DNA from: Mixophyes australis
Lineage: Eukaryota; Chordata; Amphibia; Anura; Limnodynastidae
NCBI GenBank assembly: GCA_036250195.1
Contig: JAVHZZ010000001.1
Span: forward strand, 376,694,707-376,758,706
DNA length: 64,000 nucleotides
Direction: 5' to 3'
Position 1 is the stretch's first letter. Each line of letters opens with the position of its first letter. The notes under the pieces were generated by a model. It was not told where the DNA came from. It saw only the letters and a program-made list of their open reading frames with translations, and did no database searches. Positions 47,011-58,778 of this stretch are shown piece by piece. The position numbers were made by a program, and so were the translations under genes.

Positions 47011-48535
47011 CAGAGCCGGATTTAGACCTCATAGGGCCCTAGGCAAGATACTGGTTTGGGCCCCCCCCCCCCCCCACCTATATTAACTTTTAATTGAATC
47101 CTTACATAAAACAGAGCACAAATAATGTTATACATAGCTTTAATTAATTATTATTTAAATAATAGGAGTTTTTTCAATAATCTGTTAAAATTATTACTTT
47201 TCATTACTCACGTTTGCTGATGAAAAGGAAGGTTATTTCAGTCCCAGACAGTTGATAATATTGGTCCAACTCTGCGCACTGTACCTTGATCCTCTGTATG
47301 ATGTCACTTCAGTCCCTGCACGCCCAGTCCAAGCACACTGGGCCTGTGTAAGCTCTCACAGCTCCCTCCTACAAAAAATGTATTTGGCCAAATAAGTTGA
47401 AGTACAGAAGAGAAAAAAATGTCCCCTACTTCATCACTTTGATCACTTTTGCTCCTCCTTCACACTTCCCCTTTAGTACACTGTACTCCCTTCATCGTCA
47501 CACTGTGCCCTCCATATTTTTGCTCCCCTTGTTTATTTCCACATTTGTGTCATCATGCCCCTCTGCTACATATTTTTGCCATTAGGCCCCCTCATGCCCC
47601 TCTGATACTTATTATTGCCATCATGCCCCTCTGATACTTATTATTGCCATCATGCCCCCTCATGCCCCTCTGATACTTAGTATTGCCATCATACCCCCTC
47701 ATGCTCCTCTGATACTTATTATTGCCATCATACCCCTCTGATACTTATTATTGCCATCATGCCCCCTCATGCCCCTCTGATACTTATTATTGCCATCATG
47801 CCCCCTCATGCCCCTCTGATACTTATTATTGCCATCATGCCCCCTCATGCCCTTCTGATACTTATTATTGCCATCATGCCCCCTCATGCCCTTCTGATAC
47901 TTATTATTGCCATCATGCCCCTCTGATACTTATTATTGCCACCATGCCCCCTCATGCCCCTCTGATACTTATTATTATTGCCATCATGCCCCTCTGCTAC
48001 TTATTATTATTGCCATCATGCCCCTCATGCCCATCTGCTACTTATAATTATTGCTATCATGCCCCTCTGCTACTTATTATTATTGCCATCATGCCACCCA
48101 TATACATATTATTGCCATCATGCCCCTCATATACTCCCTTAATACCTCTGACATTGCCCCTCCTTTAGTTAACTTACCTTCTATTCTGCTTGTTTACTTC
48201 TCCGTTCGATGGCGCGCTGCCGCTGCTCCTCCTCTCTGCTCAGTCAGTGCTCCTCGCCACTTCTTACTGAAAATCACGTCGGGAGTGACGTCATCACGCC
48301 CGACGTCATTTTCAGTAAGAGAGGAGAGGAGACTCCCGACGAGCGGACTTTTTTTTTTTTTTTTTTCACTTCTTTCTTTTCGGCATTATGCCGGCAGACA
48401 GAGGGGGATGGCAGACGGAGGGGAGCGCCCCTCTGCCTTGCCTGCCCCCGCTCACCGTTGGCTCTGACAGGGCCCTCTAGGTACCGCTGGGCCCTAGGCA
48501 GTCGCCTAGGGTGCCTAGCGGGAAATCCGGCCCTG
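47011..48535. mobile_element. non-autonomous hAT-like element with 39-bp minisatellite
   Basis: Left CAGAGCCGGATTTAGACC, right (opposite strand) CAGGGCCGGATTTCCC, with perfect duplication catccacc (47003-47010, 48536-48543). The minisatellite at about 47560-48150 uses units like TGATACTTATTATTGCCATC plus ATGCCCCCTCATGCCCC. AACTTACCTT follows at 48171, then a hairpin at 48262-48320 (TCTTACTGAAAATCACGTCG and complement). The left end is nearly the same as the right end of the element at 24570-26191, including CCTCATAGGGCCCTAGGCA. Confidence 0.9.
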
Positions 48536-48543
48536 CATCCACC

Positions 48544-49966
48544 ACAATGTTTAGTCTTATCTTCACATGTGTTGCCATATAATAAAGCCCACAGTTCATT
48601 CATACACCTTAGCCATCAAAACAATTTTCTAATGTATCACACGTGTCAACTTATATTTTACAGTCCCTCAATATTAAGCCATATAACCCAACATACCTAG
48701 ATTAAATAGACCCCACGTGTATGCATATTTATGCCTACATAAAGGTTATTCATACGAAATTCACTTATTTTCTGGTTCCCCAACCTCTCAACTAGTAAAC
48801 ACTTCTGAATCATATACAAGACATGAGGTTAGCATATCAAGATTTAAAGGAAATGCTATAGGTGAAATAAATGCTAACTTGACCACTAGTGCTTGCAAAT
48901 GGATTTTTTTCCTGGATAAGACATTGCAATGGGTCAGAAAGAAAATTTCCTATTCTAGTCCTGACAGATCAAAATAGAGTTTAATGAACCTGCCCTTTTC
49001 ATCCTCTTTGTGAACCTCACTTATTTGTTTTAGGGGGTGCTCAGCCAAATCTGCTAATATTATCCTGCACTTATATAAGAAAAAAAGATTTGGATTTGGA
49101 TGCAAAGATTTAGTTTAAAGTCCACACAAGTGTTATGATAAAAATATAACTGTTTATTACTGATAATTAAAGTAATATTTCAACGTCATTATTTTCCTTA
49201 CTGAAATGTGTTTTAAAATTGATTCACAATTGACAAGAAAATAAATTGTGTAAATGGAGAGTTCTAAAAAAAGGTTAACAATATTCCTGTAAAGGGTGAA
49301 AATTATTTCAAATATGTATATATTAAACATTATATTTTCATATATTGTGAATCATAGCTTCCTGTTAGTAACATCAGTCTTAAATCCAGGGTGGGGGCAT
49401 AAATCCCTGCTACTCTAGCAGGTTTATTCCCATTTCTGTTATTATGTTACTTTTCTTGCATCTATCTCACACTATTGAGAAAAAAATATTCAGTATACAG
49501 CTAAGAAAACACTATAAATATCATGGCAGTGTGTTCTGCCTATTAGTCTTTATCTTGAATTGTCAGAATTAAGTAAGTTAAAGCAACTATATTTCTGTTT
49601 AACAATGATCACAGGTGGGCCTCTTTCAGACAATCAAATGTTCTCCATCCATAGACGGTATGAATATAATCCTATATAGATTGATGTAGATATTTATACA
49701 TGGATATCACAGTTACTCTTACCTGTCTAACATTATCCCATTATTGTGCACATCATGTTTTTTTAAGGGAAAGTGTATATTTTTGCTTATTTGTCCTCTC
49801 ATAAAAATCTATTCATTTTTTCTACAATTGCATTTGATTACAGGAGAAATACATATTTTTCTAGGATTAGTGAGGTATTTGTCTGATTCTACCTACGTAT
49901 GAAAATTAATGAACAATATTTTGGTATAAGTCCTCAGGTTGTAATGATCTTATATATCATTAATTG
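48544..49966. other. no gene recognised
   Basis: AT-rich unassigned sequence without terminal repeats. Confidence 0.35.
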
Positions 49967-50229
49967 GTAAACAGTAGAGAAGCTCGGGCTCTGTTTTCGG
50001 AAAACCGAGCCCAGCCGAACACAGCGATCCGAGTACCGAGCCAAGCTGCCTTAGTACTTTTGCATGCCCTCGGAACTGAAAACGAGGCAAAACGTCATTG
50101 TTGCATTGTCGGATCGAGCAAGTTTTGAATTCTATAAGTGCCTCCCTACCACGGAGATCTTGTGCCACTTCACAGAGAGACACAGAAGGGGTAGCAGGGA
50201 TGTTGGCAGTCTCCAGCACAGTTGGGCAG

Positions 50230-50760
50230 CGTCATAGTTAGAACAGAAAGACGAGGAGTGGCTGTGTTTTTCAAAGTTTCCAGTGACATTCTACAGAGTT
50301 ATAGCTTACACAGAAACAGGAGAGGTGGCAATTTTCAGTGCTGAAAGACAAATTATAGGGCTGGCAGTGTTCTTCGAAGGCTCTATTGACATTTTACTGT
50401 GACATAGCTCACCCACAAACAGGAGAGGTAGCAGGGTTGAGTGCTGAAACAGAAATTCTAATAATATGGCTGGCGGTGTTGTTAAAAGTCTCCAGTGACA
50501 TTCTACTCTGCCATAGCTTATCCACAGACAGGAAAAGTGGCAGTGTCTATTGGTGAAACAGAGATTAAAAAAAAGGCTGGCAGTGTTGTAAAAAAGTCTG
50601 CAGTGACATTCTACTGTGCCATAGCTCACCTAGAAACAGGAGATATGGCAGGGTTGAGTGGTGAAACAGAAATTCTAATAGGACTGGCAGTGTTGTTAAA
50701 AGTCTGCAGTGACATTCTACTGCGCCACAGCTCACTCAAAAACAGGAGGGGTTGCAGTGT
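50230..50760. repeat. tandem array of about 105-bp units
   Basis: The phrase CAGTGACATTCTAC (or close variants) occurs at about 50281, 50386, 50493, 50601 and 50706. Each is followed by a GCCATAGCTCAC-like and AACAGGAGAGGT-like text and then GGTGAAACAGAAATTCTAAT. Confidence 0.85.
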
Positions 50761-51539
50761 CACTCTCCAGTCTCCAGTCACATTGCTCTTGTCACCCTCC
50801 TGTATTCAGTTACATTGGTCTTGTCACTCTCCAGTCTCATTGCCGTTGGTCACACAGAAACAGAGGTAGCAGTGTTCTTGTCACTCTCCAGTCTTCAGTC
50901 ACATTATTCTTGTCACTCTGCAGTCTCAGTCATGAAGATTCTAATCCCTCTACGTCAAGTGCTAAAGCCTATGCTCAAGTGCATAGTGGTTTTAAGTCAG
51001 GGAAACAAAAATATAAAAAAGGCTTGTACCTTTTTAAAGAAAAAAAACCTCTCTAAGTATGATGAAAGTTTACTTTAGAAAAACATAAAATGGCCAACAT
51101 GCCATTCTACCAAAAATAGTAACAAGCATATCAGCATCAGCTAGCTCCCTTCTTTCAGTAAGATCCCAGCACATGCAATCTACACTGTCATCATCCTCAC
51201 CCTCATCAGTGTGTACATCATCCTCACACAATACTTATTCATCCCCGCTGGAATCCACCATTACAGAAGTCTCTGTACTTTGATATAATTGCCGGTAACG
51301 GCCTTCCTCGTGGAATTTGTAGTTCATTTAACAACAAAGCTGTCATGATTTTTGGGCAATTCTTTTACTCCAGACCAAATGTCAAAATTCTGCTGACTCA
51401 TCTGCATCACCACTGGTTGTTTTGGGAAAACTTAGTTTATTCCTAGCTGCAGCTGCCAAAGAATTTGAGGGAGTATGAGTCATCGTGTCATGTACCACTT
51501 GAGCTGTCAGCTTGCTGAACAGGAACTCATTGCAACTCT

Positions 51540-52220
51540 TGAGATCTGAGTCAGTTAGAAAGAGAAGACATAGATCTTAAACCTAGGATCATGCACAGTT
51601 GCCAAAATGTAGTGATACGATTTCAAGATGTTGTTAACTCTCAGGTCCTGGTGAAGCGAATACAGTACTTGATCTACAAGTCCTACATATTTAGCGGAAT
51701 TGCTTTGTCTCATCTCCTCCTTCAATTTCTCTAGCTGCTTTTCCAAAAGTCTAATTAGGGGAATCACTTAACTCAAGCTAACAGTGTCTGAACTCACTTC
51801 ACAGGTGACTACTTTCAGTGGTTTCAGCACCTTGCACAACACGGAAAGTATTCTCCACTGCGCTGGACTAAAGTACATTCCCCCTCAAGTTCGATTCTTC
51901 TTGCAGCAGCTGCAATCTCCTACATGCTGTTGCAGAATGCTGAAACTGACCCAACGTCTGTAATGGTGGTTTCCTGCGGGGGATCAATTAATATTGTATT
52001 AGGAGGATGTACACACTGATGAGGGTGATGATGTGGCTGAAGATGATAGCAACAACATCTTGCCACTGTAGAGTTCATTGACAGCACTGTTACCTTACTT
52101 ACTTTAAGCCCATTGTTAATTTGTTTTGTGGGGGGCCCAAACAAACCATGCACTTCAGTCACAAAGTGGCACTGCTTGTCACTGAAGTGCTTGGTTTGTT
52201 AAAGTGTGCATGTCCTTTTT
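51540..52220 (-). pseudogene. hAT transposase remnant
   Basis: Minus strand. The frame 51767-51555 gives PLIRLLEKQLEKL, later YVGLVDQVLYSL and ILATVHDPRFK, the LDPRxK block typical of hAT transposases of the ZBED type. Upstream, across an in-frame stop, the same frame reads FSPAQWRILSVLCKVLKPL, also typical. An N-terminal part at 52162-51920 contains TEVHGLFGPPTK. Stops and the missing C-terminal dimerisation region make it inactive. Confidence 0.75.
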
Positions 52221-53303
52221 AAGATCCATTATAATTCCCAAGGACAATTCCAGCTTGCACTATTTTTCCTTTCAGCTACCGCTGTGTGCCAATTTTACCT
52301 ACATGTGCTATAAGTGCTGAAGTTTGTTTTCAATCATCCTTTCAATTGCTTCTCTCTCGCACATGTGACCACATACTTTGTTATTCACTGGGTTCACCAT
52401 CTCCAACTGTGTTGTAGGAGTGCTCTAGGTGATGGCGATCTCCTCGTCTTCATCTTCCAAATCTTCGTGTGAAGGGGCCGGTGACACACATTTTTTTTCT
52501 CAGGTCACTGTTGGGCTTAAGGCAGTTAAGCTATTGGTAGCTTGTTTTGTGGGGACCCAAACAAACCAAGCACTTCAGCCACAAAAGTGGCACTCCTTGT
52601 TGTTGGAGTGCTTAGAGTGCTTGGTTTGTTAAACTGTACATTTCTTTTTCAATATTTTTCACAATAGTGGGTGGGAAGGCCCAAGGACAATTCCATCTTG
52701 CGCCACTTTTTTTTTCTGCCACTGCTGTGTAGAAATGTTTCCTAGATGTGCTATGAACTTCTGTGTGTTTATGTCATTGCTCTGTCGCTTAGCATCCAGT
52801 CAGTTCATTAAAGTCTTTGTCAGAAAGTGGATGGAAATAATATTGTGACCTGTGAGGTGGTCAGAATTGATGGGAAATGACTGGAAATTAATGTTATTGA
52901 GGTTATTGTAGGAGCAAAAAAAATAGCAAGATGATGTAATTTTAGCATATTTTAGCTATTTTTCTAAAAAATACAGCTCCAAAATCAAGACCAAAACACC
53001 AAGGGCAGTTTTGACAAAACCAATATCAAAACATGAGCTTATTCCAGATCCAAAAACAAAAACAAAACACGGGGGTCTGTGAACATTCTAGTAAACAGTC
53101 TACTATTTACGTTATCTTTATATTTACTTTAGTAGATCAATTCCTACGCTAGTCTGGAAACTCAAGTGTTTTCAAATATTTGTATCTAAATGTTCATGAA
53201 CAGTAGTTGACTAATGTTACCAATGATATAATAGTATGCCTATTGTGATTTTATACATACCCCTTTTCTCTTTAGTGGGTAATCTCTTGTAGTTTAGACT
53301 TAC

Positions 53304-53489
53304 AGGGGGGTATTCAATTGTCAGTGTGTTTCTTTTTGACCGCATTAAGTCATATTAACACTGTTTTTAATAATTTTCGAGCGGGTTAACTTTACCCATG
53401 ATTCAATTCCATTTTTGACGCTCAGTTTTTTATCATTAAACGGACCTCTCGCGCTCCAGTACAAGGTCTATTGAGTAGTAAGTATAGGG
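53304..53489. repeat. TATTCAATTG-type MITE hosting the solo LTR
   Basis: It starts GGGGGGTATTCAATTGTCAG, related to the inverted end at 36950-36967. AACGCGGCGCG-type sequence resumes after the LTR at 54104-54180, so the LTR landed in an older repeat. The right end was not found. Confidence 0.4.
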
Positions 53490-54098
53490 TGTCACAGATT
53501 TAGGGTATTTGCTTACTGATTTTTGCACTACTCACCCAAGAGGTGCGGAGTCTAACGTGTTCCTGGTTTTCACCAGGGACCCCCGCAAAGAAGTGTGGTC
53601 TTAGCTGCGGGAACACGCAGGTCGAGGTCCTCCAAGGGAGTAATCAGTGAAGCAGTAGATGAAAGAGGTGTCGTACAGGCCGGGTCCAAACCGTGAATTC
53701 AGGAGATGTCCAAGGGAAAGTTCAAAGCCGTAGTCAGGGTAGCCGGGTCGGGGTCAGAAGCACAGGAGGAATAATCAAATATCAAGCCGAGGTCAAGTTC
53801 ACAGGGAGCACAGAACAGGAGTAGTCAGTAACAAGCCGGGTAATACACAGAAAGCGCTGGAAACGGTACACAGGAACGCTTGAGCTAGGATGAGACCTAA
53901 TACTCTGGCACTCTCCATGTGCCAGAGTGAGGCTTTTATACAGGTGCAGTCCAATCATTGGCGGTGGTGATGCTAAACACCACCGCCGGAGTTACTAGTA
54001 AGCGTTCCGTTGCCTGGCAACGGAACGCGCGACCGCTGACCCGGAAGTAAGACGTCCGTCTCTGTGCGGCAGGCATAGCACGGAGACGGCGTCTGACA
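53490..54098 (-). mobile_element. solo LTR, Ty3/gypsy type, 609 bp
   Basis: Minus-strand start TGTCAGACGCCGTCTCCG and end AAATCTGTGACA, with identical 5-bp duplications taggg (53485-53489, 54099-54103). CCTGTATAAAAGCCTC on the minus strand near 53930-53945 is a clear TATA box. No internal sequence remains. Confidence 0.9.
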
Positions 54099-54103
54099 TA
54101 GGG

Positions 54104-54832
54104 TGTGCGAGCGGCAGCCTCATTAAAAGCTATTCAATTGTTTATTAACGCGGCGCGTTAAACAGGAAAATATGCTATTTAATCTTGCACCTTTTTGGGG
54201 TGTGTTAAAAATAAAAAACCTCTGAAAAGTATTTGAAATCATGTAATAATGTGGTAAAAAAGTTAAACTTATGTTTATCACTAATGACTAATTTGTGTAA
54301 GTTGATTGTCTTGTGAAAAAATAAGCAAATAAAATGAAAATAAATAAATAAATAAAATCACTAATATTTATGTATGTTTTTGGTACAAATATGAATGTAG
54401 CAAAATGTTTTGACATGGTATAGATGATTCTATGTTAAAAAATAGTTTAATTAAAATATATGCTAAAGAAAGTACTGTAATGTAGATATTATCAATGTGT
54501 AATGCAATCTAATGTATGGAAATGTATGCAAAACCTTTTTCCTGTGCTATACATGACCGCATTAAAACTCCCCTTCACTCCCCTAAAAACTCTGCAGGGA
54601 AAAAACAAAGCAGTCATCACACTCACACTGTTCCACTAACCAGGTGTTGATTACTAATTGCGTCATATCTTGCTTCTTCTGGAATCCACCATACCATCGG
54701 TATTTATACGACACAATCACATCTATTTCCTTTGATTAGCAAGTAAATTGTCCTTTTGCATTACAGCAGCCGTATGATTGTATTTTTAACTCTTTGTTTA
54801 CCTAACTTATTGTCATGGGCACTAGGAGTTTT
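54104..54832. other. no gene recognised
   Basis: AT-rich flank of the Penelope-like element. The final 22 bp (GTCATGGGCACTAGGAGTT) match the first bases of the LTR at 63220. Confidence 0.4.
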
Positions 54833-55896
54833 ACAAATAGGGAAATAGGAGGATGCACTGGACAAATTGGGATGTGGTATGAGCTGCAGCTCAGGAACGG
54901 GGTAACCAACCCTTGTACGATTAGGATGAAAGTAAAGAAGTCCTGATGCGCTCAAATACTGATATATTATAGGAGTGTGGTGCTTGGACTGTGTCTCTGA
55001 GAATGGTGGAAGAATGCCTTGAGGTGTGCCTATGAGTGGCAGTGTATAATACAGAACAAGTAAGGTGTGGTGACCTATTAGGACCCTAGGAAAATTAAGG
55101 TTCACAGGTACAGCAATAAGAAATGTAACAGATGTAAATACAATAACATATAACATATAAAATGTCTATGTTGGAGTTAATGATGAGTGAACAGGAATTC
55201 TGTAGCAGCTGCGTGTCGTCTTGTGCAGGATAACAAATGAGTAAGCTAGGGATCTGGGTCTGTGACACTGCTGTGTCTATGCAGAGATACCGTGGAAGTG
55301 TGGAATAGCTGTGCAATTACCTTGCAGCGCTATGTCAAGCGCGTGTGAGAAGTATTAGAGATGAGTAGTGGTGCAGAATGGATGTGCAATTACCTTGCAG
55401 CGCTATGTCAAGCGCGTGAGTGGTGGCATCCATTAGCGATGGTCTATTGCCTGGTGTCGCCGTGTGCTGGTACGGTTCTGGAACCGACTAACTTCAGTTG
55501 TAGAAAAGTGTGAGGTTCCCTGGATGGTGTTGTCTCCGTTGCTGGCCGCCGTGTCGCTCATCCGTGATGGGATCTATGGGCGCCGCTTGAGTGACGTCAA
55601 TTAATCGTCGGGATCTGTTTAGCGCTGGTCGAGCGCGCATGTGTGGGGTCGCGGAGGGAAGAATTCGAGAAACTACATGGTGAGGTATCTCAATGCAGTT
55701 TATTACAAGTGTAATGCAGCACTTACATGGAAAATACTTGGCAATCAATGGAGGGATATGCAGGAGTAGTGTATCGCCCCGACGCGTTTCGTCCTATGGA
55801 CTTTCTCAAGGAGTGAGTGGGTGGGAATGAGAGGCCGGTATTTGAGGGGGTGGAGGTCACCTGATTGGTTGGGCACTCTGTGTGTTGATTGGTTGC
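54833..55896 (-). repeat. Penelope-like terminal direct repeat (pseudo-LTR), 3' copy
   Basis: It begins at ACAAATAGGGAAATAGG and ends at TGATTGGTTGC. Differences from the other copy include CGTC/CATC and GCGCGC/GCGTGC changes, mostly at CpG. Both copies contain a minus-strand frame of about 107 residues starting MLYVIVFTSVTFLIAVPVNL and a duplicated GCAATTACCTTGCAGCGCTA stretch. Confidence 0.93.
55781..55811 (-). ncRNA. hammerhead-like motif in 3' terminal repeat
   Basis: Minus strand: CCTTGAGAAAGTCCATAGGAC then GAAACGCGTCGGGGCG. GTCC pairs with GGAC around ATA, directly followed by GAAA and CGCGTC, as in hammerhead stem II plus core. The first core strand is CTTGAGA rather than CUGANGA, so cleavage activity is uncertain. 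Confidence 0.45.
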
Positions 55897-56415
55897 TCGC
55901 ATGGAGGAGGAGTTACCGGAAACAGTACAGATGGTGGATATGGAAGGGGAAAGGAAGCGTGTATCTATTGTTGCTGGATTAAGGTTTGAGAGATAAGGTC
56001 AGGTGGGAATTACAAATGATACTGATTTTGACCATAATTATCACTGGGATTTGAAAATGAGCATGAAGGGTAGAGTGACAATCTAAGTGGCGATTGTCTA
56101 ATGTTGACAGATGGCGTGCTGGTTCATAGTACAGGATTGCGGGGTGTTGTGGTTGTGGTGATGGAGTGGATGGATAAAAGATTTGTGGATAGCGGCTGAA
56201 TGGATATTGATAGGTGAGGGAATGTGGGAAGGGGGCTCATGTGATAAGGAGGTTGCAGTATTGAGGCTCAAGGCTGCATCAATGTGAGGACATTTAGTGA
56301 GTGGACATTGAATGTACCAGGAGGTGACAGAATCTTAGCCTTGCTTAATGGATGGTACATGTAGATTTACGGAGGATTGAAGGATAGAATCTAATGATGA
56401 CATGAATTAGCTTGA

Positions 56416-57185
56416 TCAGGATAATAATGGTTTGAGATCAAAATCTAAATTTAGACCTCTGGGGCTGAGGGTTTTCAGGTTAAACATCCAAGATGCTTCT
56501 TCTTTGTTGATCAACTTTAGGATGTCCCCCCCTCTCCAATTATTTTTGATTTGTTTGATGGCTGTGAAGGTGAGACCTTCGGGATTGGAGTTGTGGACTC
56601 TGTGGAAATGTTCGGGCACGCTGTGGAGAAGGAAGCCCTTTTTAATATTGCGTATGTGTTCGTAGATGCGGGTTTTTAATGGTCTGATCGTTCTCCCTAC
56701 ATACTGTAGGTTACATGTGCATTCGAGGAGGTAGATGACATTATTGCTGTTGCAGGTAATGAAATCTTTTATTTGATACTGTTGTTTAGTGACCTGAGAT
56801 AGAAACTTAGTAACGGGTTTAGTGGAGTTGGTGTGCATGTTTATGCAACCAGTACATCTGCCACAGTGGTAGAATCCTGTGGGAGGTGATGAATTGTCAA
56901 TAGTTGGCTGTTGTTGTTTGGAGGGGGGTATATGATTGTGGACCAGGGTCCTGTGTAGACTTTTTGCTTTAGTAAATATTATTTTAGGTTGGGTGGGCAG
57001 AATATGTTGCATGGTTGGGTCCCTTAGTATTATGTTCCAGTGTTTCTTGATGATATTACTGATTTTGTTGGCTGCTGTTGAGTATTGGGTGATGAAGTAA
57101 ATGTCATCTGTGGTGGAGGTGGTTGACTTTTTATTTAAGATGGGTGGGGGTTTTTGTATGTCATCAGTGATGCTCTGTCTGATTC
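56416..57185 (-). pseudogene. Penelope-like GIY-YIG endonuclease domain
   Basis: The frame with Met at 57012 is open upstream to about 57185, where it should join the RT frame but is shifted. It carries ANKISNIIKKHWNIILRDP (linker), the zinc-binding YHCGRCTGC, and VIYLLECTCNLQYVGRTIRP, the GIY-YIG catalytic signature of Penelope-like elements, then RIYEH. It ends at 56416 after about 200 residues. In the intact protein it nicks target DNA to prime reverse transcription. The shift near 57175-57185 separates it from RT, hence the pseudogene call. Confidence 0.88.
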
Positions 57186-58778
57186 CCTGGCCTGGGTAAA
57201 AGCTTTGTTTAACGTTGCAGCTGGGTATTGCTTGTCAAGGAAATGTTGTTTCAGTGCCTCTCCTTGTGTATCGTAGTCGTTAAGATTTGAACAGTTGCGG
57301 CGTATGCGTTTAAATTGACCCAGTGGGACACTGGAGAGCCAGAGTGGGTGGTGGTGGCTTGAGGCTAGGATGTAGCTATTTACATCTACTTTCTTGTGGA
57401 ATGTGCGTGTGTGGATGGATTGGTTATGTATGAATATCTCAAGATCCAGAAATTCTATTTTAGATTGGCTTATTTGGGAGGTGAATTTGATGTTATCTGA
57501 GTTGTCATTGATGTCATTTAGAAACTTGTTAAGGGAAATTGAGTCCCCTTTCCAGATGAATAATACATCATCGATGTATCTCTTCCATAGCACCAAATTT
57601 GCGCCGAAGTCCACGTTCCCCCATATGTGATCCTCCTCCCATTTGGCCATGAAGAGGTTCGCGTAGCTCGGCGCAAACTTGGTGCCCATGGCGGTGCCTC
57701 TGTGTTGGAGGTAGAAGTTGTTGTCAAACCACGTGTAGTTGTGGGTAAGTATAAAGTTTATGCCTGCGAGGATGAAGTCAATCTGATCTTTGGATAGTAA
57801 TCCTTCAGATTCGAGAAAATGTTTCACGCTATCGATACCTGTCTGATGCTCTATAATAGTATAGAGAGAGGTAACATCAATAGATGCTAACCACATGTCA
57901 TGGGACCAGTGAATGTCCTGTATTGCTTGGATGGCTGCTGTGGTGTCTCTAAGGTATTATCTCTGTATAGTTACGTAGTGTTGGAGGAAATGGTCAAGAT
58001 ATTGGGACAGATTGGATGTTAATGAATCTATCCCAGATATGATGGGTCTCCCGGGTGGGTTGATGGGGTCTTTGTGCAGTTTGGGCAGATAGTAGAAAAC
58101 CGGGATGATGGGATGTTGTTTGTATAGATAATCGTGCTCTTTGTTAGTGAGAATGCCTGTATCTTTACCGAATTTGAGTAGGGTCTGCAGTTCTTTTTGG
58201 AACATGGTGGTGGGGTCTGATTTAAGTCTACTGTACGTGTTGACATCGTCCAGAATAAGTTGTGCTTGTCGTATATAATCATGTTTATTGAGTATCACTA
58301 GACCACCACCTTTGTCGGCTGGTTTGATGACAATGTGGGTATTGGACTCGAGGTTCTTGAGGGCCATGTTTTCTTGTTTGGTGAGATTTGGTTTACTATT
58401 TGTTGTTTTGGTGTTTATTGTTTCGAGTTCGTCTGTAACTAGTTTCTCAAAAGTATCTATGTAACTGGATTTAGACTGTATTGGGTAGAAAGTGGACTTG
58501 GGTTTAAGATTGGTGTGTGTGTACTGGGAGTCTTGTGGCGGGCGATGCTGAAGTTGGTGTTGGGCAAAATACTTTTTGAGGCAAATTTTCCTAGTGAAGC
58601 GTTGAATGTCAAGATATGTCTCATATTTGTTGAGATGACAGGTGGGTGCGAATTTGAGTCCCTTGCTAAGCACAGATATTTCATGATCCGTAAGGTTGTG
58701 TTCACTTAAATTGAAGATCCCCAATCTAGTGGGGGAGGGCTGTGGTTTGGGTGTGACTTGATCTTTTTGTTGGTGCAA
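57135..58778 (-). pseudogene. Penelope-like reverse transcriptase, one in-frame stop
   Basis: Two pieces in the same frame (58778-57957 and 57956-57135) are divided only by a TAA at 57957-57959. Motifs in order: LSKGLKFAPT near the start, VIKPADKGGGLVI, FYYLPKLHKDPINPPGRPI, then after the stop SIDVTSLYT (catalytic motif A), GTAMGTKFAPSYANLFM (motif B) and YIDDVLFIW (motif C, about 57567-57578). These define a Penelope-type, telomerase-related RT. The frame is open upstream of 58778, where the codon is TTG, so the true start is not fixed. It overlaps the upstream 394-codon frame. Confidence 0.9.

Larger units (their letters stand above)
49975..53090 (-). mobile_element. hAT element of the TAGAGATG family with decayed transposase
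   Basis: The left end is TAGAGAAGCTCGGG and the right end, opposite strand, is TAGAATGTTCACAGACC. Both are flanked by gtaaacag (49967-49974, 53091-53098), a perfect and non-repetitive 8-bp duplication. It keeps a transposase remnant on the minus strand, a 105-bp tandem array near the left end, and a direct duplication of about 230 bp (52095-52325 and 52515-52765). It is a longer relative of 14497-16575. Confidence 0.9.

Noticed and set aside
47699..48168. 148-residue frame of repeated SYPSDTYYCHHAP and its complement
   Set aside because: Translation of the 39/24-bp minisatellite inside a hAT-like element.
48209..48700. 163-residue plus-strand frame and its minus-strand counterpart 48274-48603
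   Set aside because: They span the hairpin and right end of the hAT-like element at 47011-48535 and the flank; no domain.
54833..55896. Calling the 1,064-bp direct repeats ordinary LTRs
   Set aside because: They lack TG...CA ends and a 5-bp duplication, and the internal genes are Penelope-type RT and GIY-YIG endonuclease, not gag-pol with integrase.
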